Of a DNA stretch of 64,000 nt, positions 25,101 through 33,196 are shown one piece after another (the first letter of the stretch is position 1; each line of letters starts with the position of its first letter). The notes beneath the pieces are model-generated. The model worked only from the letters and a program-made list of their open reading frames with translations, was not told the origin of the DNA and ran no database searches. The position numbers and the translations under genes were made by a program. Source of the stretch: Ilumatobacteraceae bacterium (GTDB lineage Bacteria; Actinomycetota; Acidimicrobiia; Acidimicrobiales; Ilumatobacteraceae); NCBI GenBank assembly GCA_025463305.1, contig JAOBWK010000070.1, positions 102,530-166,529 of the forward strand. Reading direction: 5' to 3'.

Positions 25101-26341
25101 CCCTCACCGTGGCAGCTGCCGACACACTCGCCCACCGAGGCGAGGTCGTCGCCGAAGCCGAGCAGGAATGGGCCCTCGCTCTCGCCAAGCGCGGCGTGCA
25201 ACCAGGCGATGCCGACCTGTACCGCCGCGCTGTCCACACCGCAGCGGACCAGGCCGCCCGGAGCCTCCAGGCGGAACCACCCGAGTGGCTCACCAGCATG
25301 CTCGGACAACGCCCCGCCCACTCTGCGGCAGCGTCCGTGTGGGACGACGCCGCCACTCGCATCGCACACCACCGCCTCCTCCACGCAATACCCGAGACCG
25401 AATCAGGCATCGGACCTCGACCAGCCGACATCGCAGATGCCGGCAGGTGGCAACACCTGATGCTCCGCCTCCTCGAGGACCGGGTCTGGCTCACCGACCA
25501 TCCCACCCCGATCGCAGAGCCATTGACACGCGCAACCCCGAGCGAACTCCTCGGCCGCCAGCACGACCTGCAGCAACTGCTCGACACAGCGCCAGCCGAC
25601 CAGCGGCAATTCATCGACCGGATCATCAACTCTGCCCTCGACCCCACCCAAATGCATGACTACCTGACCGCCGCGATGAGCGAGCAGGACGCACGGCGCG
25701 ACTGGATCATCGCCAACTGGCCGCACATCGTCGAACTCGAACAAGTCACCCAGATCATCTCTATTCAGGAAGGCGCGCCACATTGGCCGACCGGCCAACC
25801 CGACCCCGTGAAGACCATGCTCGACCAACTCCGTCAACTCGCCCCCGACAACACCGAGCGCGAAGATCGCTCCCTCGCCGAACTCACCAGGCGGGAGAAC
25901 GATCGGGACCGCGTCCGTCAGCTTGAAGGTCGACAGGGTGAGCTCCAACAACTCAGTCATCAGAAGCTGGTGCCCGACGAGAGCGCAGCGCTGCAAACCG
26001 AACTCGTCAACATCGGCAGAGAGCTACGTCAGGCACGCAGCACGAGAGCCTCCGAGCAGGCGTTCAACCGCTACATCCCCAACCCGATCGACGACGCCCG
26101 CACCACCCGCATCACCACCCTCGCTGCCGACGCACTCACTAACCAGCCGGTATGGGTCATTGACCACGTCCGCTACCTCCACGACCATCACGGGCTCGCG
26201 GGCACGGAGCCCGCTGGGCTGGCGAAACGAGTCATCACCGCCGCAGCCCATCTCGACCTTCACGGTGACCTCCCAACCTCCTGGCCGGCGCCGACATCGC
26301 TCGCCATCGAGCATGCGCAGCCCGGCATCGAAGTCGGGTAG
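22136..26341 (+). CDS. MobF-family relaxase-helicase (TrwC/TraI/TraA type)
   Basis: About 1,401 residues. The relaxase domain has N-terminal tyrosines (ESYYLAQVASGLDEYY), FDLTFSVPKSVSVVYAL, and the three-His metal site: FPHRTSR (His166) with DPHLHWHVLVAN (His177, His179). The helicase part has Walker A VGRAGTGKTHTLG (about 493-505), IVVDEAAMAGT and VLVGDHHQLPEVSAGG, and later HKAQGVTCDHVLVV plus ALSRARDT typical of RecD/TraI. A long helical C-terminal tail follows. It nicks oriT, stays bound to the strand and unwinds it in transfer. An upstream ATG at 22085 is in frame but would read through motif D. Confidence 0.9.
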   Translation: MMSLWKLRVGVESYYLAQVASGLDEYYTGAGEAAGQWTGTASELLGLSGTVAGDDLRAVLAGLAPDTGLTPNGTRLAAHARRVPGFDLTFSVPKSVSVVYALGDPLVQASVVEACQAALTEALSWLEREACFVRRGTNNRKMATDPAGFGTRRMIADGLVAAQFPHRTSRMGDPHLHWHVLVANTARGIDGRWTALDGTALYRAQRTVGVLYQTAMRRELSLRLGLEWGPTHSDSAEIAGIPTRVLREFSQRHDQIAEWLDHSGRSGPEAARQALLETRTNKQTQVDFAIIEAEWHQRAQALGWGPAELEQLLATSPGTPPNTDDNRWFIRDATWHQGESTPAARAVPFDEWVDWLLTTRVTEKSGTFTRFDLTQAIAAVLPTGTTITSVETTVGRALASPAIVQVGDHWIERRTIDAQGRIVADDRELLYTSRSLLAVEQQLLAQLTNGTLCGAGILDAAEVEAAIAASTLGDDQATAIRVLTRAGDRVAVMVGRAGTGKTHTLGTLRTVYETAGWDVIGLAPSARAARELQDGADITSTTIARHRVEQREITATTLIVVDEAAMAGTRDVATLVDQATSAGAKVVLVGDHHQLPEVSAGGAFRAALDTLDDRVVELTVNRRQTHLWEQAALDQLRNGDVPTAFAAYLEYGRVVITDTPEDLHAIVLADWNTTRTTGTTLLLAGTRAEARLLNRHAREILADGGELDLAKQIEVGGRAFTIGDQIVLGRNDPRQHLDTGETFAVDNGMRGTVTKLSAEQMTIQVTSGDHVVIDRDYLDSGWVDHAYALTIHKAQGVTCDHVLVVGPAGLYREGAYVALSRARDTARLYATTSQAAGVEERHSNGIPLPSEPVADPEAELLARLQHSAAKNLVIIDDPDAARVAELVTNVPADELMRLARHAADTELNCGVANPSVDRGALDAATATRTHIAIGSRVRAVDRDNVGHVHDINDTDGNCTVHFESTDGRTAIRTLTWERLIAIDNPNPVTLTVAAADTLAHRGEVVAEAEQEWALALAKRGVQPGDADLYRRAVHTAADQAARSLQAEPPEWLTSMLGQRPAHSAAASVWDDAATRIAHHRLLHAIPETESGIGPRPADIADAGRWQHLMLRLLEDRVWLTDHPTPIAEPLTRATPSELLGRQHDLQQLLDTAPADQRQFIDRIINSALDPTQMHDYLTAAMSEQDARRDWIIANWPHIVELEQVTQIISIQEGAPHWPTGQPDPVKTMLDQLRQLAPDNTEREDRSLAELTRRENDRDRVRQLEGRQGELQQLSHQKLVPDESAALQTELVNIGRELRQARSTRASEQAFNRYIPNPIDDARTTRITTLAADALTNQPVWVIDHVRYLHDHHGLAGTEPAGLAKRVITAAAHLDLHGDLPTSWPAPTSLAIEHAQPGIEVG

Positions 26342-26347
26342 CGATCG

Positions 26348-26647
26348 GTGATGTCCCACGTCCACCGTGGTCTCATGCACAACGTCATCAGCCTCCGAGG
26401 ACAACGCATCGTCGACGATTCAAAGGCTTCGGCCGAGATACCCTCCGGTGCGCCGAGTCGTCCCCTCACGTACACCGTCGAGCAGGTCGCCGAGATGCTC
26501 CGTATCTCGCGGTCGACGGCATACAGATGCGTCGAGTCCGGCGAGATCCCATGCCTTCGCCTGCGGAGGCGAATCGTGGTTCCCGCTGCCGCCATAGACG
26601 CGATGCTTCTCAGCGGTGGTTCGCCCGAGGCTAGGGCGAAATATTGA
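26348..26647 (+). CDS. Excisionase-like HTH protein (MerR-type HTH_17)
   Basis: A protein of about 99 residues (GTG 26348 or ATG 26351; a Met at 26375 would also serve). The domain TYTVEQVAEMLRISRSTAYRCVESGEIPCLRLRRRIVVPAAAI is in pattern the DNA-binding excisionase domain, with the typical VxxVAxxLxIS...Y..I..GxIP..R. It lies six bases after the relaxase gene. Xis-type proteins direct the integrase to excise; in this case transfer and excision would be co-expressed. Confidence 0.8.
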   Translation: MMSHVHRGLMHNVISLRGQRIVDDSKASAEIPSGAPSRPLTYTVEQVAEMLRISRSTAYRCVESGEIPCLRLRRRIVVPAAAIDAMLLSGGSPEARAKY

Positions 26648-26764
26648 AGCGCCTGACTCGGATGCAGGCACTCGCCAAGGTTCAGCGCGGGGCCCTGCCG
26701 GACCGATGTGCGGGTTCGACGATCCAATGGACCCTGACAGTCCAGCGGCGGTACCGCTGCGACG

Positions 26765-29296
26765 TCAGATTTCAACCATAGTTGTGGCGATCGGTATTCG
26801 CAGTTCTGTCGCGATCGGCGTGTAGAGGTCGATATCAGCGCTCGAAGTGCGCAGCGACACGATGAGGGCGTAGCGCACCGGTCGATCGAGCCGGTCGGCC
26901 CGGTGGTTGTTCTTCCACCAGCCCCCGACTGCGTTGACGGCAAGAATTCCACCACTTCGGGCAAGCTGGCTGCCGAACCCGGCCCAGATGTCCTGATGGA
27001 GCGAACCCTTGTGCCGTTGCCCGGGCCCAACTACCCAGGCATCGTCGCTGTCGCCACTTGGCAGGATGCCATCCTCCTCGGTGGCGGCTTCGCGGTTGAC
27101 GCGCCGAACGAAATCGTCAGTGGTTTCACCCGGTCGGCCGAGGTCGAAGCGAAGGCCGTGCGACGCGTATGCGTACCGGGTACGCCAGCCGCGGCGGGCA
27201 GCAGCTGGCTCGATGAAGTACGAAAGCGTGACACGGAGTTCGACATCGACGTCACCGAGGTCAGCGAGTATCTCACGGGGCCAAGGAAGCTGATGCAGCC
27301 GAAACTGGCGCATCTTGTATTCCGGACCGGCGAACGGCACGAACTCGTCCTGAACGACCATCGTGACGGCGTTCTGCGTTGACGAGAGCACTGCCTCTGC
27401 GGTGGGGACGCCCCAGCCGTAGCGTTTCAATAGCAGTCGCTTCTCCTTCTTCCGGCCCTCGCGATCGATCGTGGAACGCATCAGCGGGGTCCACTGAGCA
27501 TGATGAGTTAGCAGACCCCTGACCGTCTCGGGCCAGTAGGACGGGTACTGAGCCATGGTGAGGGCCGCAAGCCGTGCTGCCTGCGCTGTTGCCGCACTCG
27601 TCGCATTGGCATTGCCAATGCTGGCGTCATCGCGATTTTCGGTGGTCCGCAACATCAGGACGGGATGACTGTCGTGAAAGTCACCGGCACCGTCAGCAAG
27701 AACGTTGCCGCCCTCCATACATATGTCTGGCTTGATTGGCCATTGTTGACCGCCGGCGATCACGCCCGTGCGGCTGTGCGGTGACAATTCGCCGACAACA
27801 GCGAGCGCCGACCAAGCCTCGTATGTGGGATCGGTGGGAGCGCCGGTGAGCATCGTTGACGCACCGACGGTGAGCACGTTCCACGCTTGCGCTGGATCGT
27901 CGATCGGTTCAAGCTCGCTCTTTGTGACGTGGTCGGCCTCGTAGGGCGGGTCGACGTTGCCAGCTGCGACCACGATCAGACGACACGCACCTGAGTCGGG
28001 CGGTCCGAGCAGGTCGATCCCGGATGCAGATACGCCGACATCTGTGCCCGCCGCGAGCGCGTCGAGCGCCGCTGACCACAGAGATGGCTCTCCCGGGCGA
28101 TCTGCCGCCTTGGTAACCGTCATGCAGTAGACGCGTCGGCGCGTCGATGCGATCTCCGGCAACGTCACAGCTTGCGCAGTGATCACTCCGTAGGACTCTG
28201 GGTCATGGTCCGGCATCGTCGAGTCGGGCAGGTATTTGACCGACTCGAGGCGATGGCGAAGCCGTACCGCCGTGCCGCTCAGCAAGGCGTCGTCAAGCGG
28301 TCCAAAAAGCGCTAAGCCAGCCATCAGAGTGCCGTGACCGTGGATGTCTCCGACCGGCGGTGGCAACACTGAGTGCACATCACCCTCCGCGAGGGACCCG
28401 CTCAGCAACGCATGCGTTCTGCGTACTCCCGTGTCGATCAAACACACCGCCGGGGCCGACACATCGGCCGCCGTGACGCGGAGTACGAGATCGTCGACCA
28501 GCTCGATCTGCTCGCTAACTTCAAGAGAATCGACGGTGTCGACGAATTGCGGACGACGGATCTCGGTCACAGGTACGGCCGTGTGCGGCAGCGTCTGAAG
28601 ATCGCTCCACCGAGCGTTGATCCACATCACCTGACGACTGTCAAAGCGGAGTCGACGGTTCGCTACCGGCAGCTGCAACGCCGTCGCAAATCGCTCGAGC
28701 AGATCCTCGGCTCCGTCACCGGGTGTCAGCCAGATCTCCCACCAGTGATGACCTGAAGTTGGCGGCTCCCCCTCCGACTGCCACAGGTCTCTCAGAACTG
28801 CAGCTTCGATCCGAGAGATGTTGGCGACCAAGGCACCGTTCTTCGGTTTGTCGCTGCCCTCGCTGGCCGGTTTTGTCAGGTAGTTCTCGAAGAGTTGCAA
28901 GAATTCGGCCCGGTACTCATCACTGATCCAGACCAGGGCTCGCTCAGGGTCGTCGTCGGTCTGAGGAAATGCGCTCAGCAAGAGCCATTTTGGCCGTTTC
29001 GCAGTAAGCCGATGTCGCGACATCTGCTCCAAGGATTCGATTCTGAGCGGAAAATCCGGCGTTCCCTCAATCGTCAGGACCACGCCGAGCGACTGCAACT
29101 CGACGAGACCGTCGCGTGATCGAAACAGATCCTGCGCTGTCATGGCCGATATTGCTTCGCTTTGAATTCGTCGGCCGTGTGCACGACGTTCGACATCCCG
29201 AATCTTGGTGTGCCCTTGCCCCCGTCGGGTGAAGTCGCGATCACTCGCTCGATCGGTGACCAGCAGGTGAATGTAGTGCGACGTCGGCTCAGCCAC
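26765..29296 (-). CDS. ietS: Subtilisin-like (S8) protease, IetS-like
   Basis: An 843-residue protein from GTG 29296, which overlaps the ATPase stop by eight bases; the longer reading to 29467 runs into the ATPase gene. The S8 triad is visible: CLIDTGVRR (Asp288), GDIHGHGTLMAG (His321), and ANATSAATAQAA (Ser567), plus the oxyanion Asn in VVAAGN (about 447). The start (HYIHLLV, RRGQGHTKIRDVERRAHG) fits the large subtilases paired with an AAA ATPase. Such a pair, ietAS, is known as a plasmid incompatibility locus and as an anti-phage system. No signal peptide, so it acts in the cytoplasm. Confidence 0.8.
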   Translation of the reverse strand: MAEPTSHYIHLLVTDRASDRDFTRRGQGHTKIRDVERRAHGRRIQSEAISAMTAQDLFRSRDGLVELQSLGVVLTIEGTPDFPLRIESLEQMSRHRLTAKRPKWLLLSAFPQTDDDPERALVWISDEYRAEFLQLFENYLTKPASEGSDKPKNGALVANISRIEAAVLRDLWQSEGEPPTSGHHWWEIWLTPGDGAEDLLERFATALQLPVANRRLRFDSRQVMWINARWSDLQTLPHTAVPVTEIRRPQFVDTVDSLEVSEQIELVDDLVLRVTAADVSAPAVCLIDTGVRRTHALLSGSLAEGDVHSVLPPPVGDIHGHGTLMAGLALFGPLDDALLSGTAVRLRHRLESVKYLPDSTMPDHDPESYGVITAQAVTLPEIASTRRRVYCMTVTKAADRPGEPSLWSAALDALAAGTDVGVSASGIDLLGPPDSGACRLIVVAAGNVDPPYEADHVTKSELEPIDDPAQAWNVLTVGASTMLTGAPTDPTYEAWSALAVVGELSPHSRTGVIAGGQQWPIKPDICMEGGNVLADGAGDFHDSHPVLMLRTTENRDDASIGNANATSAATAQAARLAALTMAQYPSYWPETVRGLLTHHAQWTPLMRSTIDREGRKKEKRLLLKRYGWGVPTAEAVLSSTQNAVTMVVQDEFVPFAGPEYKMRQFRLHQLPWPREILADLGDVDVELRVTLSYFIEPAAARRGWRTRYAYASHGLRFDLGRPGETTDDFVRRVNREAATEEDGILPSGDSDDAWVVGPGQRHKGSLHQDIWAGFGSQLARSGGILAVNAVGGWWKNNHRADRLDRPVRYALIVSLRTSSADIDLYTPIATELRIPIATTMVEI

Positions 29297-30257
29297 CGGC
29301 ACGCTCGCCGCGCTGGCGAAGAGCCTCGAGCAATGCCGTCGTCTCCACGTGGTCGGCACCCGCGAGCACCGCCTGCTTTGCCGCACTCTCGGCTGCTTGT
29401 ACGACCTCCGCATGGCTGAGACCATCCGTGTGCGCCACCACTGTCTTCCAGCGCACACCCTTGCCAAACGAGCCCAATCGCGCCTTCATCACCTGCGCGG
29501 CGGCATCCGGGGTCGGCCGCTCATAGGTGATGACCATGTCAAATCGACGGAACAGGGCGCGATCGAGAATCGACAAATGGTTGGTGGCCGCGACGACGAT
29601 GCTCTCCGAACTTGCCTGCTCCAGGAATACGAGGAAGGAATTGAGGATGCGCCTGGCCTCGCCGACGTCGTTTCCTGTCCGATGTCCGCCCAAAGCGTCG
29701 AACTCGTCGAACAAATAGACTCCGCGCTGGATGGCCACGGCATCGAACAGGATCCGTAGCTTGCTTGCAGTTTCGCCCAGGTACTTACTCAAGACGCTGT
29801 CGAGCCTGACCGTGAAGAGGGGCAGATCGAACTCGTGAGCGAGCACAGCGGCAGTCATCGTCTTACCCGTGCCCGGTGGGCCCTCGAGTAGCAGCCGATG
29901 GACTGGCTGAAAGCCTCGATCCATCAACGCGTGCCGCTGTCGCTGCTCTGCGATGACCTGTTCCAATCGACTCTTCACCTCGTCGGTCACGATCAGGTCA
30001 CGCACTCGAACCTTCGGGAACGTCGCAGTGACCAAATCCGCCAGCTCGCCGCGAGGCTGCGCTATCGGTGTCACGACATTGGCCGTCGACGTTCGTCGTG
30101 CTGCGTCCACGAGCTGCTTCAATTCACCAGCGAGCACGTGATGTCCCTGCCGGGCGGCCTTCGAGGCGACCTGCAACGCGACCGCGTAGAACGCCGCGTC
30201 ATCGCCGGCCGTGTGGCTCCTCACCATCGCTTTGATGTGATCAGCCGACGCAGCCAC
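29289..30257 (-). CDS. ietA: AAA+ ATPase, IetA-like
   Basis: A 322-residue AAA+ protein. It has Walker A LLLEGPPGTGKTMTA, a pore-type segment SKYLGETASKLR, Walker B GVYLFDEFDALGG, sensor-1 IVVAATNHLSILDRAL and an Arg-finger region FRRFDMV. It belongs with ATPases that pair with the subtilase encoded immediately downstream and is probably co-translated with it. I infer that the ATPase regulates or feeds the protease. Gene name given by analogy to the known pair, not by alignment. Confidence 0.8.
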   Translation of the reverse strand: MAASADHIKAMVRSHTAGDDAAFYAVALQVASKAARQGHHVLAGELKQLVDAARRTSTANVVTPIAQPRGELADLVTATFPKVRVRDLIVTDEVKSRLEQVIAEQRQRHALMDRGFQPVHRLLLEGPPGTGKTMTAAVLAHEFDLPLFTVRLDSVLSKYLGETASKLRILFDAVAIQRGVYLFDEFDALGGHRTGNDVGEARRILNSFLVFLEQASSESIVVAATNHLSILDRALFRRFDMVITYERPTPDAAAQVMKARLGSFGKGVRWKTVVAHTDGLSHAEVVQAAESAAKQAVLAGADHVETTALLEALRQRGERAGG

Positions 30258-30387
30258 GACAACCCCCTAGACACAATGACTGTAGTGGATCCAACCGCTG
30301 GCGAAACCGGTACTCGACGTGTCGCCGGACGCACGGAGGTTCGTCTTTCGTCTCACCGATCGTCAGTGATCACGCCGAGCCACGTCG

Positions 30388-31530
30388 TCACGGGCCGTAG
30401 ATCCGGCTCGCCACGACATCTGCTGCTTCACGGGCGATCGACGGAACGACGTGGGAGTAGAGGTCGAGCGTGACACCGACCGTGGCGTGCCCGAGGCGCT
30501 CGGAGACGACCTTCGGGTGGACGCCGGCCTTGAGCGCCAACGTGGCATATGTGTGGCGCAAGTCGTGGAGCCGGATGCGTGACACGTCGAGCGAACGCGC
30601 GATCCGGTCGAAGTCGCGGGAGAACCCGTCGGGATGGATCATCCCGCCCAACTCATCGCGGAAAGCCAAGTCCCCTGACCCATCCCACGCTTCGCCCGCG
30701 GCGAGCCGCTCTTCGCGCTGGCGTTGGCGGTGGGCTCGCAGTACCTCGACTGTCTGCGAGTCGAGATACACGTGGCGTCGACTCCTCGGTGTCTTCGGCG
30801 GACCGAGCACCAGTTCGTTGTAGCCCGCGGTGGTCAGGGTCTGGGACACGGCGAGCTGTGCCCCGTCGAAGTCGATGTCGCCCCATCGCAGTCCGAGAAC
30901 TTCACCTCGGCGCATCCCCGTCGTGGCGAGCAGAGCGAAGGCCGCGTACAGCCGATCGTTTGCGACGGCACCGAAGAACACGCGAAGCTCGTCAGACGAC
31001 CATGTGGTGTGGTCCATCCGGGTCGTCGCCGGAGGCCTCGCTGATCCAGCAGCGTTGCGAACGACGACTCCGAGACGCTCCGCGTCCGACAGCGCCTTAC
31101 GGAGCACGACGTGCGTGTTCCGCACTGTCTTCGCGGCCAAGGGTTTGCCCTCACGAGAGCCGGTCGCGAGCAGGCCCGCGTAGAATTTCTCGATCTGCAT
31201 CGGCGTGAGCGATTGCAATGTGTGCCGGCCGAGTTGTCGGTTGATCCGCGCTACGGCCATCTCGTAGCTGTGCCACGTGGACGGCCGGAGTCTGCCCCGC
31301 TCGTTGGTCAACCAATCGCGCAAGAACTCGTCGACCTTTACTGATGACTTCGACACGACGTTGCCGCGCGAGGTGTCTCGCACGGCCTCGGCCAACGCGA
31401 TCTCCGCGTCCTTCTTGGTGGCGAAACCCTGCTTCAACGACTGGCGGCGCTGACCGGTCTCGGGCTGGAATCCGGCATCGACGCGGTAGCCCCATCCGCC
31501 GCTCCTCCGGAACACAGATCCTCGTGCCAT
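30388..31530 (-). CDS. int: Site-specific tyrosine integrase
   Basis: A 380-residue integrase from ATG 31530 (MARGSVFRRSGGWGYRV). The N-terminal AP2-like arm-binding region contains RRSGGWGYRVDAGF and RQSLKQGFATKKDAE; the SAM-like core-binding domain follows. The catalytic domain has the first Arg in TTGMRRGEVLGLRWGDID, then RLHDLRHTYATLAL (HxxR), ERLGHATVGVT and the Tyr nucleophile in LDLYSHV. It is 111 bases from the 3' end of tRNA-Leu, which it presumably uses as attB. A longer reading to 31581 starts with an unlikely Cys-rich sequence. Confidence 0.95.
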   Translation of the reverse strand: MARGSVFRRSGGWGYRVDAGFQPETGQRRQSLKQGFATKKDAEIALAEAVRDTSRGNVVSKSSVKVDEFLRDWLTNERGRLRPSTWHSYEMAVARINRQLGRHTLQSLTPMQIEKFYAGLLATGSREGKPLAAKTVRNTHVVLRKALSDAERLGVVVRNAAGSARPPATTRMDHTTWSSDELRVFFGAVANDRLYAAFALLATTGMRRGEVLGLRWGDIDFDGAQLAVSQTLTTAGYNELVLGPPKTPRSRRHVYLDSQTVEVLRAHRQRQREERLAAGEAWDGSGDLAFRDELGGMIHPDGFSRDFDRIARSLDVSRIRLHDLRHTYATLALKAGVHPKVVSERLGHATVGVTLDLYSHVVPSIAREAADVVASRIYGP

Positions 31531-31641
31531 GGAGAGATCGTAACCGGCGTGTGCATACTTCTGTGCACATATTGTGCACATCGGCGCATGGCAAGCCTGC
31601 CGGAAGGCATTGCGAGATCACATAATACCTGTTCAGAGCAG

Positions 31642-31725
31642 TGCCCGGGGTGGGGATCGAACCCACATGACCTTGCGGTCAGGGGGGTTTAAGCCCCCCG
31701 CGTCTGCCAATTCCGCCACCCGGGC
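31642..31725 (-). tRNA. tRNA-Leu (anticodon UAA)
   Basis: On the minus strand a full tRNA folds: acceptor GCCCGGG/CCCGGGC, D-arm with GGCAGACGC, anticodon stem GGGGG/CCCCC around CTTAAAC (anticodon TAA), a long variable arm (TGACCGCAAGGTCA), and T-arm with GGTTCGATCC. The variable arm is that of class II tRNAs. CCA is not encoded. The 3' end faces the integrase and is the likely attachment site. Confidence 0.95.
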
Positions 31726-31738
31726 CTGGAGCGGAATC

Positions 31739-32059
31739 CTACGCGACCTTGTTGACGGCGGGGCTCGCTGAGTAGCCGAGCGTCTCCCACAGCTCGCCAC
31801 GCAGGCGGATGGCCTGGGTGGCGTTGAGGCCGTTGGCGACGACGACGCCTTCGATCATGTCGGCGAGGACGGCGACGAATGCCCGGCCGCGCAGGCGGAC
31901 GGCGATGACCGTGCCGGCGGCGTGGCGGCGGAGGGTGCGATCCACGCCGACGACTCGTGGCGGGCAGCGGTAGCTGGGGCCGATGAGGCCACGGCGCTGC
32001 GCCTCCATGGTGAGCGCGCGGGCGGCGTGAGCGAATTCGATAGCAGTGCCCGACTCCAT
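31739..32059 (-). CDS. Conserved-looking hypothetical protein
   Basis: A 106-residue protein from ATG 32059. It has a helix with MEAQRRGLIGPSYRCPPRVV, a beta-rich centre (RHAAGTVIAVRLRGRAFVAVLADMIEGVV) and a helix with NATQAIRLRGELWETLGY. Family not recognised. It is the first chromosomal gene past the tRNA and is divergent from the RecB-like nuclease gene, 79 bases away. Confidence 0.6.
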   Translation of the reverse strand: MESGTAIEFAHAARALTMEAQRRGLIGPSYRCPPRVVGVDRTLRRHAAGTVIAVRLRGRAFVAVLADMIEGVVVANGLNATQAIRLRGELWETLGYSASPAVNKVA

Positions 32060-32138
32060 GACCGCACTCTGGCAGAGGGGTGCGCGACAGTTTCCGGGGC
32101 TCCCGTGACCAGGGAGAACGGGTCGGTAGTGTCGGGGC

Positions 32139-33098
32139 GTGAGCGACTCGTCGGCCCCCACCAGTCGGCTCACGCCGGCGCAGGAGTCGACGCTCGAGCT
32201 GATCCGGCGCAGCGGCGAGCCGCTGATCTTCAGCGCCGAGTTCGTGGCGGACCTGCGCGACGAGGCCAACGAGGCGTTCGCCCACTTCGGCGACCGGCTC
32301 GAGGGCAACACGGTGTTCGTCACCAAGCACACCCTCGCCGGCGTGTTCGGCTGCGAGGCCCAGTTCCTCGCGCCCGACGATTTCGAGTGGACGCCGAGCC
32401 GGGCGCGCGGGCAGGTGTCGCACCGGGCGATCCAGCTGCTGATCAACTGGCGCGGCGAGCCGGCGCCGGCGGAGCTTGTGGACGAGGCGATCGCCCGCCT
32501 GCTGAACGAAGAGAAGGGCCTGTCGCCGTGGCTCGAGTCGTTGGGCGAGGGCGATCTGGCCGACCTGCGCGCGATGTCGAGCGACCACGTCACCAAGTTC
32601 ATGGAGTGCTTCCCGCCGATCGACGCCCGCTCGCGGCCGGTGACGGAGTCGAGCACGCAGTGGCCGGTCGACGGCGCGATCCTGCTGCGCGGCCGCGCCG
32701 ACCTGACGATGGGCAAGCCGTTCGAGCGCGAGAGCCGCAAGCTGATCGTCGACTTCAAGACCGGGCGCGTCGTGCAGCGCCACCGAGAGGACCTGCGGTT
32801 CTACGCGATCGTCGAGACGCTCTCGCGCCAGGTGCCGCCGCGCAAGCTGGCCAGCTTCTACCTCGACGCCGCCCAGCCGATCGTCGAGGACGTCACCGAG
32901 AACATGCTCCGCTCCACGCTGCGACGCACACTCGACGGGATCAACTCGCTGATCGAGCTGCGCGTCGAGGGTCGTCCACCGACCAAGACCGCCGGAGCGC
33001 CGTGCCGCTGGTGCCCGCTCGCCCCGACGTGCGACGAGGGCCAGGCGTACCTGCACCGCGACGACATCGCCGACGCGACCGACGACGACACCGAGTAA
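32139..33098 (+). CDS. RecB-family (PD-(D/E)XK) nuclease-like protein
   Basis: A 319-residue protein from GTG 32139. The RecB-type core is visible: LRGRADLTMG, LIVDFKTGRVVQRHREDLRFYAIVETL in pattern, giving Asp...Asp-x-Lys and the following conserved helix. A C-terminal Cys cluster (CRWCPLAPTC) resembles the Fe-S cluster of AddB/Cas4-like nucleases, although the matching first Cys is not obvious. This family is widespread in actinobacteria as PD-(D/E)XK nucleases linked to repair; substrate not known. Confidence 0.75.
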   Translation: MSDSSAPTSRLTPAQESTLELIRRSGEPLIFSAEFVADLRDEANEAFAHFGDRLEGNTVFVTKHTLAGVFGCEAQFLAPDDFEWTPSRARGQVSHRAIQLLINWRGEPAPAELVDEAIARLLNEEKGLSPWLESLGEGDLADLRAMSSDHVTKFMECFPPIDARSRPVTESSTQWPVDGAILLRGRADLTMGKPFERESRKLIVDFKTGRVVQRHREDLRFYAIVETLSRQVPPRKLASFYLDAAQPIVEDVTENMLRSTLRRTLDGINSLIELRVEGRPPTKTAGAPCRWCPLAPTCDEGQAYLHRDDIADATDDDTE

Positions 33099-33196
33099 CG
33101 ATCGAGCCATCGCCGGCGCCGAGAAGCGCCCTTGCGCGAGGCGTGCTCGGTGCCGATACGAATCGGAGACCTGACGTTGGGTGGGCCGGCGACTGG

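Larger units (their letters stand above)
1..31641. mobile_element. Right-hand portion of an integrated mobile element (MobF relaxase, tyrosine integrase)
   Basis: This stretch carries a tyrosine integrase next to a tRNA-Leu 3' end, an excisionase-like HTH gene, a MobF-type relaxase-helicase, a ParB-family protein, a Tad-type pilus operon, and several defence-like modules. After the tRNA the content changes to ordinary housekeeping genes. The left boundary is not in the window, so the size is at least 31.6 kb. The integrase beside the tRNA 3' end is the usual arrangement for elements that integrate at tRNA genes. The right boundary is placed at the tRNA 3' end (around 31,642) by inference; the second attachment site cannot be seen. 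Confidence 0.85.
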
